In this document: piece by piece, positions 49,888 to 58,256 of the stretch
Position numbering within the stretch: the first letter of the stretch is position 1
How the letters are laid out: each line of letters opens with the position of its first letter
Virus record (IMG/VR): IMGVR_UViG_3300047496_000213
Location: 1-64,000 of that record
DNA: 64,000 nucleotides
Direction: 5' to 3' (one strand)
Source: a virus
The notes under the pieces: model-generated
Seen by the model: the letters and a program-made list of their open reading frames with translations, nothing else
What the model was told of the DNA's origin: nothing
Database searches by the model: none
Made by a program: the position numbers and the translations under genes

Positions 49888-50271
49888 ATGACAAATTTAA
49901 TTGATAAATATAATCGCAATCGTCCGTTTTTGATGATTACTCGGTTAGCTCATGTGGCTAAAGGCGTAAGAACAGAAATTCGTGGATGGGATAAGAAATC
50001 TGAGAACACTAGAATTGAAGAAAATCATAGAATTATTGATCGCGTTAACGATACACACATGCGAGATGCCGTAGTAATTATAGATGTTGTTAAGAATGTT
50101 TGTGTTAAAAATGCGATGACAGATTCTCCAGATAATGAAGTTATATCGTATTTTTTACAAAAATATAAAGAAGATGTCTCCAAATCATTGAATTCATGGG
50201 CAACATTAAAGGCACAGGAAAAAGCCAAACAAATTCCGGAACCATCTATTGATGGTGTTTATGGTGTGTAA
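49888..50271 (+). CDS. Hypothetical protein
   Basis: A 127-aa helical protein of unknown function. Its stop overlaps the next start (TAATG), linking it to the HAD-like gene. Confidence 0.6.
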   Translation: MTNLIDKYNRNRPFLMITRLAHVAKGVRTEIRGWDKKSENTRIEENHRIIDRVNDTHMRDAVVIIDVVKNVCVKNAMTDSPDNEVISYFLQKYKEDVSKSLNSWATLKAQEKAKQIPEPSIDGVYGV

Positions 50272-50960
50272 TGAAAGTTATATTGACAGATATTGATGAT
50301 ACAATTCTGCAATTTTCACATCATTTTGAGAATTGGGCGCGTAATAAAAAAGGTTATAATCTAAATAGTAGAATGAGAGAAATTGGTAGTTTATCGGATG
50401 CTATAGGATGTGACCGAGAAACTATTGATGATCTTATATTAGAATTTTCTGAAGATCATAGCGAGTTTGGTATTTTGACGCCTGAAAAAGACGCTCTTTA
50501 TATATTACCTATCTTGCATAAAATGGGATATCAATTTGTCGCTATTTCTGCTTGTATTCATGGGCCTGAAGTTACCGCCATAAGGCGTAAAAATCTAGAA
50601 ACAGCCTTCGGTTTCAAGTGGCTCGGAATCCACTGTGTGGGCCTTAAACAATCAAAAGAAATACAATTAAGCGCCCATGATACAGCTTATTGGGTTGAAG
50701 ATAATTTGGCGCACGCCTTAGTTGGTGCTCAAGTTGGCCACAAGACTTTCTTACTGGATCGTCCGTATAATCAAGGTGAATTACCAGACGGTAATCCGAT
50801 GAGAGTGAAATCTTGGCACAACATTTTCGAAGAAATCGTTAGGAACGAACCTAAGATAAGTATTACTGATACGGATTTGGTTATTACTAATCCGGTTCCT
50901 CATGCATCCGTTCCAACGATGCCGACAGGAAAATATAAGACGTTTAATATTAGGAGCTAA
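50271..50960 (+). CDS. HAD-superfamily hydrolase
   Basis: A 229-aa protein. HAD motif I (VILTDIDDTILQF) supplies the nucleophile Asp, motif II the FVAISA region, a Lys in GLKQSKEIQL, and motif IV in YWVEDNLAHALVGAQVGHKT. It probably dephosphorylates a nucleotide or a nucleic-acid end. It lies upstream of thymidine kinase, suggesting a nucleotide-metabolism role. Confidence 0.75.
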   Translation: MKVILTDIDDTILQFSHHFENWARNKKGYNLNSRMREIGSLSDAIGCDRETIDDLILEFSEDHSEFGILTPEKDALYILPILHKMGYQFVAISACIHGPEVTAIRRKNLETAFGFKWLGIHCVGLKQSKEIQLSAHDTAYWVEDNLAHALVGAQVGHKTFLLDRPYNQGELPDGNPMRVKSWHNIFEEIVRNEPKISITDTDLVITNPVPHASVPTMPTGKYKTFNIRS

Positions 50961-50964
50961 GGCG

Positions 50965-51150
50965 ATGAAAAGAATGAGTATTGATCAACAACTTCTAGAA
51001 AATGAACGAAGACTACGAAAAGTCAGAGACAATAATTATGTTCAAATCCATATCAAAAAAGCATTACAGCATCTTGATTCCGATAAAGTTATGGTGAAAA
51101 CAAAGCTATTGGAAGCATTAGAAGAGTTAGAAAAATGTATGGTGAACTAA
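50965..51150 (+). CDS. Small helical protein
   Basis: A 61-aa protein (MKRMSIDQQLLENERRLRKV, then EALEELEKCMVN), probably one or two helices. TAGGAG precedes ATG 50965. It overlaps the thymidine-kinase start by 16 nt, indicating coupling. Confidence 0.6.
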   Translation: MKRMSIDQQLLENERRLRKVRDNNYVQIHIKKALQHLDSDKVMVKTKLLEALEELEKCMVN

Positions 51151-51701
51151 CTGTCATTACAGGTCCGATGTTCAGTTCTAAGACCACAGAACTTTTGAAA
51201 AGAATATTGTGGGCTAAAAATGGTGAAAATAAAGAAGTCTTAGTAATCAAACCAGCTTTTGATGATCGTTATTCTATAACTAAAATAGTTTCACACGATG
51301 GTTTAAGTGTTGATGCAGAATCAATTACATCATGGGCAAATATTTATGAATCCGCTTTATTTGCGGATATGATTTTTATCGATGAACTTCAGTTTTTTTG
51401 CGAACCATATTTTTCTGGAGATATAATTCAAGAAGTAATTAATCTTTTGAAGCAAGGTAAAACTGTTATAGCTAACGGACTAGATATGGATTTTGAAGGA
51501 AATGCTTTTCCTATAACAAAAACACTATTTACTATGGCTGATAATGCAATAAAACTTAGGTCTAATTGTGTTATTTGTGGTAAAAATGCAACAAAAACTT
51601 ATAAGAAGAAACTTTCATATGAACAGCAAGTTGAATTAGGTTCTAGTGATTTGTATGAGGCCCGCTGCAATAAACATTGGTATGGTATAGTCGAGTTTTG
51701 A
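51135..51701 (+). CDS. tdk: Thymidine kinase
   Basis: A 188-aa type II thymidine kinase. P-loop GPMFSSKTTELL (residues 10-21), Walker B IFIDELQFF (near 79), the lasso/thymidine-binding region GLDMDFEGNAFP (near 115) and a zinc site (CVICG with a later Cys/His pair, CNKHW). It converts thymidine to dTMP for phage DNA synthesis. Confidence 0.93.
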   Translation: MYGELTVITGPMFSSKTTELLKRILWAKNGENKEVLVIKPAFDDRYSITKIVSHDGLSVDAESITSWANIYESALFADMIFIDELQFFCEPYFSGDIIQEVINLLKQGKTVIANGLDMDFEGNAFPITKTLFTMADNAIKLRSNCVICGKNATKTYKKKLSYEQQVELGSSDLYEARCNKHWYGIVEF

Positions 51702-51790
51702 GACAATAAAACACCATATATGAAAGTTTTTTGGTGATCCTAAATACTTTTCGAGAGCGGTTAAATTAACTCTAACTCGGAGATCACACA

Positions 51791-52573
51791 GTGGCAAGAA
51801 ACATTGCTAAACGGGCATCAAGACCTAACCCAAGAGAAGAACGAAACACACCAGAATATAGAAGAAAGCGAGACAATATAGTCAACTTTGACGAAGCCGC
51901 CTCAAAAAGCTACCGTCGCAAAAAAGTTGAACTACTTCCACGAAATCTCGCTCAAGAAAATTACCTTGATTTATTAGAAAATCCTGACAAAAATATCGTC
52001 ATAGCAATGGGTCCTGCTGGAACCGGTAAAACTTTATTGGCAACATTATTTGCCATTCAAGAACTTCAAGCTGGAAATGTAGAAAAAATTATTGTTACCC
52101 GCCCTTTGGTGGCAACTGGAGAAAACATTGGGGCTCTTCCTGGTGACCTAATTGCAAAACTTTCGGTCTGGGCAATTCCGATTTTAGATATATTCAAGGA
52201 ATACTATTCTATTGCTACTGTAAAAAAACTTTTAGAAGATGAAACTCTTGAGTTAGCTTCACTAGGTTTGATGAGAGGTAGATCACTAAAAAACGCAATT
52301 GTGATAGGGGATGAAATGCAAAATGGAACTCCAGATCAATTTAAAAATCTGTTGACTCGTATTTCTGATGTAGGAAATACAAAAATGATTATAACAGGTG
52401 ATATAAATCAGCATGATCGTGGTTTTGCTGAAAACGGTCTGAAGGATTTCGTAGAACGTTTAGAAAAAAATCCGAATTGTGCAAATAGAATTGGTTTAGT
52501 TAAATTTTCTACAGGTGATGTAGAACGGCATCCTGTTATTGCTCAAGTATTGAAATTATATGGAGAAAATTAA
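51791..52573 (+). CDS. phoH: PhoH-like ATPase
   Basis: A 260-aa PhoH-family protein starting at GTG 51791 with CGGAG 9 nt upstream. Walker A is GPAGTGKTLLA (near residue 76) and Walker B is AIVIGDEMQNGT (near 170). TRPLVATGENIGALPGD and IITGDINQHDRG are family signatures. The first 50 residues are basic. PhoH proteins are common in phages; an RNA or ribonuclease role has been proposed. Confidence 0.92.
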   Translation: MARNIAKRASRPNPREERNTPEYRRKRDNIVNFDEAASKSYRRKKVELLPRNLAQENYLDLLENPDKNIVIAMGPAGTGKTLLATLFAIQELQAGNVEKIIVTRPLVATGENIGALPGDLIAKLSVWAIPILDIFKEYYSIATVKKLLEDETLELASLGLMRGRSLKNAIVIGDEMQNGTPDQFKNLLTRISDVGNTKMIITGDINQHDRGFAENGLKDFVERLEKNPNCANRIGLVKFSTGDVERHPVIAQVLKLYGEN

Positions 52574-52723
52574 GCTCTCGTAAGTATCAAAATACAAATA
52601 AAATACTACTTTACAGGCCATAATGATTCTTTAGGTAATTACTTATTGATTAGAAAGAACCATTATGGCTGGAAGAAAAACAAAAATTACTGTCGTTATT
52701 ACTGATCCGGTTTCATTCGGAAT
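52574..52723. other. Intergenic region, 150 bp
   Basis: Between convergent phoH and the NADAR-like gene. A 20-codon frame (ATG 52665, MAGRKTKITVVITDPVSFGI) overlaps the end of the NADAR-like gene and has weak signals. No terminator is obvious. Confidence 0.4.
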
Positions 52724-53194
52724 TTAAAGTTCTTGATGGGCTCGCGCCCTTAGACGATAAATTTCGTGAATGTATTCCCATTCTGTCAGAGTTGTATTCG
52801 TTGGATCGTGTTTTCCGATTTTGTGCGTCAGCACCGCAACCCCTGTATCATAAAGAGCCTTTCGAAATGCTTCGTTCTGGTCGAAGCATGCGTCATACGC
52901 CTTCGAAATGAGGTTGTGATATTTCTTGGACAAGCGCGGGTAGGGTTTCCCCCGCCAATATAAGGTTTGCGTCTCCTTCCAGGCATTTCCGAGTTGGCCG
53001 ACCTTAAATGCGTCGTAGCCATGGAGGGCCGCAATCATTTCCTGTTCCTCAAGCCCTTCTTGCTTAATCGACTGAATCCACCCTTCAAAAGCACCGCACT
53101 GGACACCATCTAACTTGAATGGATATGGAAACAGGTTTGAAAGGGCGGTTCCGAGACCACCATTTTTATAACCCAGATCGATGATTTCGGTCAT
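52724..53194 (-). CDS. NADAR-family (YbiA/DUF1768-like) protein
   Basis: A 156-aa protein with the NADAR layout: ALSNLFPYPFKLDG, then FEGWIQSIKQE with the conserved Glu and Gln/Lys helix, a middle helical region, and FDQNEAFRKALYDTGVAVLT near the end. NADAR proteins act on ADP-ribose conjugates or related N-glycosidic bonds. In this genome, with many ART-like proteins and an NAD+ pathway, it could remove or limit ADP-ribosylation. It is on the opposite strand to its neighbours. Confidence 0.7.
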   Translation of the reverse strand: MTEIIDLGYKNGGLGTALSNLFPYPFKLDGVQCGAFEGWIQSIKQEGLEEQEMIAALHGYDAFKVGQLGNAWKETQTLYWRGKPYPRLSKKYHNLISKAYDACFDQNEAFRKALYDTGVAVLTHKIGKHDPTNTTLTEWEYIHEIYRLRARAHQEL

Positions 53195-53306
53195 TATAAT
53201 ATCTTTCTTGCTTGGTTAGAGAGGGGTTAGACGGCTCTTCGCAGAGAGGAACAAGAGAGATTATATCCTTTTTTCAACTTTTTTCAACTTTTTTTCGTTT
53301 GTGCTG

Positions 53307-53334
53307 TTGACTTATCATAGGGAGAGAGTATTTA
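53307..53334 (+). promoter_or_regulatory. Early promoter TTGACT-N16-TATTTA
   Basis: TTGACT (53307-53312) and TATTTA (53329-53334), for the MucR gene at 53374. Confidence 0.6.
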
Positions 53335-53373
53335 GGAATCTCTCCCTGTAGCTGCTTAACAAAAGGAACCTTC

Positions 53374-53931
53374 ATGACGCAGCCAAACGAAGGCGGAAAC
53401 GCCGAATCTACCCACCTTGATCGGGTGGTTACGCTAACAGCGGCTTATGTCGCTGGGAATACCGTTCGGGCTGGTGAACTTGGCGAAATTGTCGCTTTGT
53501 TCGCTACGGCTCTACGTGGCCTGGACGCGCCCATCGTTCCGGAAGTTATTCCGGAAGAGCCTAAGGTATCGATCAAGAAGTCGATTACACCCGACTATCT
53601 GATCTGCCTGGATGACGGAATGCGCTTCAAGTCGCTGAAGCGTCACCTGTCCACACTCGGTATGACTCCGGACGAATATCGTGCGAAGTGGGGCCTGGAC
53701 AAGGACTATCCGATGGTTGCTCCATCTTACAGTGAAGCTCGGTCCACTCTCGCAAAGACGGCTGGCCTGGGTCGCAAGCGTTCGGATGAAACCGTTGCTC
53801 CTGCCGTAGCGGAAACTCCCGCTGCCGCCGTAGCGGAAACTTCCGCGCCGGTGACTGAGACGGTTGCTGAAACCCCGGCGCCCAAGGCTCCGAAGGGTAA
53901 GAAGGCCGCCAAGGAAACGGTTGAAGCGTAA
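53374..53931 (+). CDS. MucR/Ros-type transcriptional regulator
   Basis: A 185-aa protein. Residues about 20-50 form the N-terminal helices (TLTAAYVAGNTVRAGELGEI) and 65-128 the DNA-binding domain: ITPDYLICLDDGMRFKSLKR, HLSTLGMTPDEYRAKWGL and DYPMVAPSYSEARSTLA. MucR proteins repress virulence and exopolysaccharide genes in alphaproteobacteria. The zinc position after the first Cys is Asp, as in some family members. The Ala/Val/Pro/Glu-rich tail (residues 130-185) is long. Higher G+C than neighbours suggests host origin. Confidence 0.9.
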   Translation: MTQPNEGGNAESTHLDRVVTLTAAYVAGNTVRAGELGEIVALFATALRGLDAPIVPEVIPEEPKVSIKKSITPDYLICLDDGMRFKSLKRHLSTLGMTPDEYRAKWGLDKDYPMVAPSYSEARSTLAKTAGLGRKRSDETVAPAVAETPAAAVAETSAPVTETVAETPAPKAPKGKKAAKETVEA

Positions 53932-53949
53932 TTTACGCTTCAATTTCCT

Positions 53950-53984
53950 AAAAAAAGGGTCGCTGGAAACAGCGACCCTTTTTT
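53950..53984 (+). terminator. Rho-independent terminator
   Basis: Stem GGGTCGCTG / CAGCGACCC with a GAAA tetraloop, flanked by seven A and six T. The clearest terminator in the window. Confidence 0.9.
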
Positions 53985-53997
53985 ATTTCTTTTCATA

Positions 53998-54026
53998 TTG
54001 ACAAAAACTTCAAAAAGATATAAATA
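53998..54026 (+). promoter_or_regulatory. Composite early/late promoter before the NAD+ genes
   Basis: TTGACA (53998-54003), 15 nt, then TATAAATA (54019-54026), which is both a -10-like element and a T4-type late box. It could drive the gene at 54085 in both phases. The leader of about 55 nt ends with TAGGAG. Confidence 0.6.
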
Positions 54027-54084
54027 GATTTTAACGGTTACGGGATAGACCCATTTACCGGCCATAGCATCTGTAGGAGCTACG

Positions 54085-55338
54085 ATGACCATTAATGAAG
54101 CGCAATTGCGCTATGATCTTGCGGTATTTATCGGGAGATTTCAAATTTTTCATAATGGTCATCTTCATGTAATCGAAGAAGCTCTACAAAAAGCTCGAAC
54201 AGTTCTAATCATTATCGGTTCTGCCAACGAAGCACGGAAGCCTGACCGTTTGCCTTTTACGGCTGATGAACGTCGGGAAATGATTATTAATAGTATTTCA
54301 GATACGAAATATCAGTGGCGATCTGTCACCGAAACGGAAAAAACCGTTTACGCGCAATCTATAGATATTTCGGATCGTGAGCGCGTCTTTATAAAGTATG
54401 CCGAAGATTTTAGTAATATGACGCTTTGGACAGAGCAAATTCAACGACTGGTAGAAGAAACAGTTAATAATTTGACTGATTCTAGATTGTTTGAAAAAGC
54501 AAAGATTACTTTGATTGGTCATGCTAAGGATAATTCAAGTTTTTATTTGAAGGCTTTCCCTCAATGGGATTCCATAAATGTTGAACAAAAACATATTCTT
54601 TCGGCCACGGATATTCGAAATGATTATTTCAAAGATTGGAACAATATCGATGAATATTGGAATCGATGGTATACATATGTTGTTCCAACTATCCCAAAAG
54701 GAACTCTGAGTTTTCTTAATAAATTCAGATCGACTGAATTTTATACAGAAATTTGCAAAGAACTTCGTTTCATGGAAACCTACTTGGCTCAATGGGATTC
54801 CGTTCCTTATAAGCCAAATTTCCTCACTGTGGATAATGTTGTTATCCAAAGCGGATTTATCCTTTTGATTCAGCGAAAGTCTTATCCTGGCAAAGATTTG
54901 TGGGCACTTCCTGGTGGACATCTGGAACAAGATGAAACTGTCGAGCAAGGAACTCTTCGTGAATTGAGAGAAGAAACAAAGCTGAAAGTACCGGAATCAG
55001 TCCTAAAAGGCAGTATTGTCGCCACAAAATATTTCGATAATCCTTATCGGTCTACGCGGCGTAGAACACTAACGTTTGCCACTTTATTTCATCTTAACCC
55101 AAAGGTTCCGGAACGTATCTTAAGCGTGAAGACGGATGGAACACCAAATACATTTTCTGAGACGGAAGAAGCTTATCGGAAGCGTGTAAAGGAAGCTTTA
55201 CGCTTGCCTCGTGTTACTGCGGCGGATGATGCTAAAAAAGCTAAATGGGTTCGTTTGGACGAGATTCGTCGGGATCAAATGATGGAAGATCATTTTTCCA
55301 TCATTCAAACAATGAAGGCAATGATTAAAGAAGATTGA
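54085..55338 (+). CDS. nadM: Bifunctional nicotinate/nicotinamide mononucleotide adenylyltransferase-Nudix hydrolase
   Basis: A 417-aa two-domain enzyme. Residues 12-200 form the adenylyltransferase: GRFQIFHNGH (17-26, with H-x-G-H), TADERREMI and ILSATDIRNDYF (171-182). It would make NaAD from NaMN or NAD+ from NMN using ATP. Residues 245-415 form a Nudix domain with the complete box GGHLEQDETVEQGT then LRELREET (277-298). The same fusion in cyanobacteria and T4-like phages hydrolyses ADP-ribose. First gene of an NAD+ synthesis cluster. Confidence 0.92.
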   Translation: MTINEAQLRYDLAVFIGRFQIFHNGHLHVIEEALQKARTVLIIIGSANEARKPDRLPFTADERREMIINSISDTKYQWRSVTETEKTVYAQSIDISDRERVFIKYAEDFSNMTLWTEQIQRLVEETVNNLTDSRLFEKAKITLIGHAKDNSSFYLKAFPQWDSINVEQKHILSATDIRNDYFKDWNNIDEYWNRWYTYVVPTIPKGTLSFLNKFRSTEFYTEICKELRFMETYLAQWDSVPYKPNFLTVDNVVIQSGFILLIQRKSYPGKDLWALPGGHLEQDETVEQGTLRELREETKLKVPESVLKGSIVATKYFDNPYRSTRRRTLTFATLFHLNPKVPERILSVKTDGTPNTFSETEEAYRKRVKEALRLPRVTAADDAKKAKWVRLDEIRRDQMMEDHFSIIQTMKAMIKED

Positions 55339-55360
55339 CAAATTTTTCTGGATTAACCTC

Positions 55361-55388
55361 TGGACAAATACGAAATATGTTGTATAAA
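55361..55388 (+). promoter_or_regulatory. Early promoter TGGACA-N16-TATAAA
   Basis: TGGACA (55361-55366) and TATAAA (55383-55388), upstream of the phosphoribosyltransferase gene at 55427. Confidence 0.5.
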
Positions 55389-55426
55389 GAATGTAAGAAA
55401 TCCCGTCATGGATGGAGAGTTATTAA

Positions 55427-56752
55427 ATGAATATAGATTTTGCTTATAGGGCTCATTCGCACTCATATAAAATTGATCCGATTATTCGATCACTTCTCGA
55501 TGTTGATTTCTATAAGTTGCTTATGCAGCAATTGGTTTATACCAATCATTATTTTACACGAGTTGAATACGCAATTATTAATCGCACTCTATCTGTTGAT
55601 TTGGCACAGGAAATTAATCGCGCGGAATTGCGGGAACAACTTGAATACTGTCGCACTCTTCGTTTTACTCCTTCTGAATTAATTTGGCTTACGGGTCAAA
55701 CTTTCTATGGACAAATGGGTATTTTTCACAAGAGTTATATTGATTATCTTAGAACTTTTCAGCTTCCTGAATTTGAATTGAGTAATGATCAAAATGTGTT
55801 TGATTTGAGATTTTCTGGAAGCTGGGTAGAAGTCAAGCTTTGGGAAATATTTGCAATTTCAATTATTAACGAAATGCGATATCGTGAAATTATGAAGAAA
55901 ATGTCCAAATCTCAACTAGACATTATGTATGCTCGTGCCAAAGTTAGACTTTATGACAAGCTCGAAATTCTTTCTAATATTGAAGGGCTTAACCTAACCG
56001 ATTTTGGAACGCGCCGCCGTCATAGTTTTCTGTGGCAAGAACATTGTGTCCTAACAGCAATGGAAGTTTTGGGTGATAAATTTACTGGAACTTCAAATGT
56101 TCACTTAGCAATGAAACATAATTTGGAAGCAAAGGGAACTAATGCTCATTCGCTTCCGATGGTTTTTGCCGCTTTGGCTAAAAATGATGAAGAACTGAAG
56201 CAATCTCAATACAAGGTTCTTCGTGAATGGGAAGAATTTTACAGAGGTAATATGTTGGTTTTCCTTCCCGATACCTTTGGAACGACTCAATTTCTTAGAA
56301 ATGCGCCGCCAATTTTAGCTCAAACTTGGGCTGGAGCTAGACCAGATTCAAAAGACCCAATTGTAGGTGGAGAAGAATTGATCAATTGGTGGAAGATGCA
56401 TGGCGTTAACCCACAAGAGAAACTTATAATTTTTTCGGATGGTCTAGATGTTAATCTTGATCGTCGTGATGCAATCAATATGGATAATGATATTCCAACT
56501 ATCCAAGAACATTTCAAAGATAGAGTTAAAGTTGGTTTTGGATGGGGGACAAATCTGACTAATGACTTTCGTTTTAATTCAGAAATGAAACCTATCAGCC
56601 TTGTCTGTAAAGTCGCCTCCGTTAACGGCAAACCGGCAGTTAAACTTTCTGACGTAAAATCAAAGGCTACGGGTGAAGCCGAAGAAGTTAAGCGATATCA
56701 AAGAGTCTTCGGAGAAGAGGGAATTGAGATAGGTCCAGTTCTTATTGTGTAA
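55427..56752 (+). CDS. pncB: Nicotinate phosphoribosyltransferase
   Basis: A 441-aa enzyme joining nicotinate and PRPP to nicotinate mononucleotide. It resembles bacterial PncB rather than NAMPT/NadV: SLLDVDFYKLLMQQ (residues 22-35), LRFSGSWVEVKLWE, DFGTRRRHSFLWQE (near 194), GTSNVHLAMK, KGTNAHSLPM, LIIFSDGLDVN, VGFGWGTNLTND and CKVASVNGKPAVKLSD. GGAGAG is close to the start. Second gene of the pathway. Confidence 0.9.
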   Translation: MNIDFAYRAHSHSYKIDPIIRSLLDVDFYKLLMQQLVYTNHYFTRVEYAIINRTLSVDLAQEINRAELREQLEYCRTLRFTPSELIWLTGQTFYGQMGIFHKSYIDYLRTFQLPEFELSNDQNVFDLRFSGSWVEVKLWEIFAISIINEMRYREIMKKMSKSQLDIMYARAKVRLYDKLEILSNIEGLNLTDFGTRRRHSFLWQEHCVLTAMEVLGDKFTGTSNVHLAMKHNLEAKGTNAHSLPMVFAALAKNDEELKQSQYKVLREWEEFYRGNMLVFLPDTFGTTQFLRNAPPILAQTWAGARPDSKDPIVGGEELINWWKMHGVNPQEKLIIFSDGLDVNLDRRDAINMDNDIPTIQEHFKDRVKVGFGWGTNLTNDFRFNSEMKPISLVCKVASVNGKPAVKLSDVKSKATGEAEEVKRYQRVFGEEGIEIGPVLIV

Positions 56753-56776
56753 ATTTCAGGACTGAAGGAATGGAAA

Positions 56777-57190
56777 ATGCCCCGACGCTCGTCTAATGTT
56801 CCTGTTATCAGTGAAACGAATGATGCCGTATTTTACGTCGTTCGGTTCATTGATGATGTATGGGATAGTGAATCCGAGATAGCCAATTATGCAGACGCGC
56901 TGGAAAAACAAGCTGCTGGCAAAAATCCATGGTTTCCAGCCAAAATTTCTCGGGTATTTGTAGAAAATGATATTAGAAAGATTGAATTCCAAAATGGATA
57001 TGCTCAACAAGACAATGATCGATCATTTCGTTTTGCTGAAATGTTCGTCAACTTTAAACAATTAAAGAAAATGTCATTCGGAGCAATTTTCCGAAATCTT
57101 TATTTTTTAAATTGGAAATTTTTACTATTACCATACCAGAACCACCACAAACCCTTGATGTATCATCTAAATCGTCATATCAAATCGTAG
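56777..57190 (+). CDS. Hypothetical protein with possible -1 frameshift
   Basis: A 137-aa soluble protein between pncB and pncA. In the reading frame the last 27 residues look unnatural. At 57103-57109 there is T TTT TTA, phased exactly as a -1 slippery heptamer. Slipping yields FKLEIFTITIPEPPQTLDV and a stop at 57213, directly at the pncA ribosome site, giving 145 aa. A missing T in the T6 run would give the same result. Function unknown. Confidence 0.6.
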   Translation: MPRRSSNVPVISETNDAVFYVVRFIDDVWDSESEIANYADALEKQAAGKNPWFPAKISRVFVENDIRKIEFQNGYAQQDNDRSFRFAEMFVNFKQLKKMSFGAIFRNLYFLNWKFLLLPYQNHHKPLMYHLNRHIKS

Positions 57191-57225
57191 ATCAACAAAA
57201 ACTATTAAGTTAAGGAAAAAAGAAA

Positions 57226-57864
57226 ATGAAAACTGAAATTAAAGAAAACGATATTCTACTCATTATCGATCCGCAAATTGATTTTTGCGAAGGTGGAAAT
57301 CTGGCGGTGATTGGCGGCAATGCTATCATGTCGCTTATTGTGAAGATCGCTAAGAAATTCAAGAATGTGATCATCACTCAGGATTGGCACCCGGCGAATG
57401 CCAAGCAATTTGCAACAAACAATCCGGGTTCTACCGCGTTTTCGGTTCTCGAAAACTTTTATGGTCCTGGCACTGTGCAAGTTCTCTGGCCTCCGCATTG
57501 TATTCAAGGCTCTAAGGGCGCCGATTTCCATAAGATTCTGAACGCGGTTGTTCGCAAGGCGCAAGCTATCATTCGTAAGGGATATGATCCTGACATTGAT
57601 AGTCACTCGGCTTTCTTTGCCAATGACAAGAAGACGTCTACTGGTCTTGACGGCTACATTCGCAGTCGTGGTCTCACCGGTCGAATTTATATTGTCGGTC
57701 TGGCGTTTGATTATTGTGTTGGATATTCCGCGATTGATGCTCGCAATCTCGGATACGAAGTCACGGTGATCAAAAATGCTACGGCTTCGATTGCTCCGGA
57801 AACTGAAGCGGAAACGTTGAAGAAGTTCGCGGAACTTGGTATCGAAGTTATCGATTGGGAATAA
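57226..57864 (+). CDS. pncA: Nicotinamidase
   Basis: A 212-aa isochorismatase-fold amidase turning nicotinamide into nicotinate. It has the catalytic Asp in LLIIDPQIDFCEGG, the metal site DWHPANAKQFA (near residue 56), Lys in AIIRKGYDPDID and the Cys in GLAFDYCVGYSAIDA (near 164). Ala-Ser-Thr environment around SHSAFF is typical. It has AAGGAAAAA upstream. Third gene of the NAD+ route. Confidence 0.92.
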   Translation: MKTEIKENDILLIIDPQIDFCEGGNLAVIGGNAIMSLIVKIAKKFKNVIITQDWHPANAKQFATNNPGSTAFSVLENFYGPGTVQVLWPPHCIQGSKGADFHKILNAVVRKAQAIIRKGYDPDIDSHSAFFANDKKTSTGLDGYIRSRGLTGRIYIVGLAFDYCVGYSAIDARNLGYEVTVIKNATASIAPETEAETLKKFAELGIEVIDWE

Positions 57865-57869
57865 AAAAC

Positions 57870-58256
57870 GTGAAAAAGCCAGTTTCAAAGAATTATCTCT
57901 ATAAATATTATGAGAAAGAAACTTTTAGATTGACAAACATACCATACATGACGTTTATTCCAGAAAACGATCTCCTTCATACAACACCTCAATTTAAGTT
58001 TTATGAACTATGGAGAACTCGTGCTGATTTCATAGAATTGGAAATGAACTACAATTATGATCGTTATGTAATGCGTAATAAATCTCAAGAAAAAAGAGAT
58101 GAAATTGAAGAATATTATGCAAATAAAGTTAAGAAGTGGAAAATGAAAATTGGTACAACTGATGAAATGAAGAAGCAATTCGTTATTTATAAAATGTTCG
58201 AGGGAAGATCAGCGGCAGGTAATGCCGTTCTTGAGCAGGATGCTAAAGATGTTTGA
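57870..58256 (+). CDS. Hypothetical protein
   Basis: A 128-aa charged protein, probably starting at GTG 57870 just after pncA. It is rich in Lys, Glu, Tyr (NYLYKYYEKETFRLTN; YNYDRYVMRNKSQEK). No domain is recognised. Its end overlaps the next small gene by 8 nt. Confidence 0.6.
   Translation: MKKPVSKNYLYKYYEKETFRLTNIPYMTFIPENDLLHTTPQFKFYELWRTRADFIELEMNYNYDRYVMRNKSQEKRDEIEEYYANKVKKWKMKIGTTDEMKKQFVIYKMFEGRSAAGNAVLEQDAKDV

Noticed and set aside
52665-52727. 20-codon gene MAGRKTKITVVITDPVSFGI
   Set aside because: Too short, no clear ribosome site, and it overlaps the convergent NADAR-like gene; noted only under the intergenic entry.
55427-56752. NAMPT/NadV (nicotinamide phosphoribosyltransferase), the enzyme most phages carry
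   Set aside because: The motifs (SLLDVDFYKLLMQQ, DFGTRRRHSF, NGKPAVKLSD) match PncB, and pncA and nadE next to it complete the nicotinate route.
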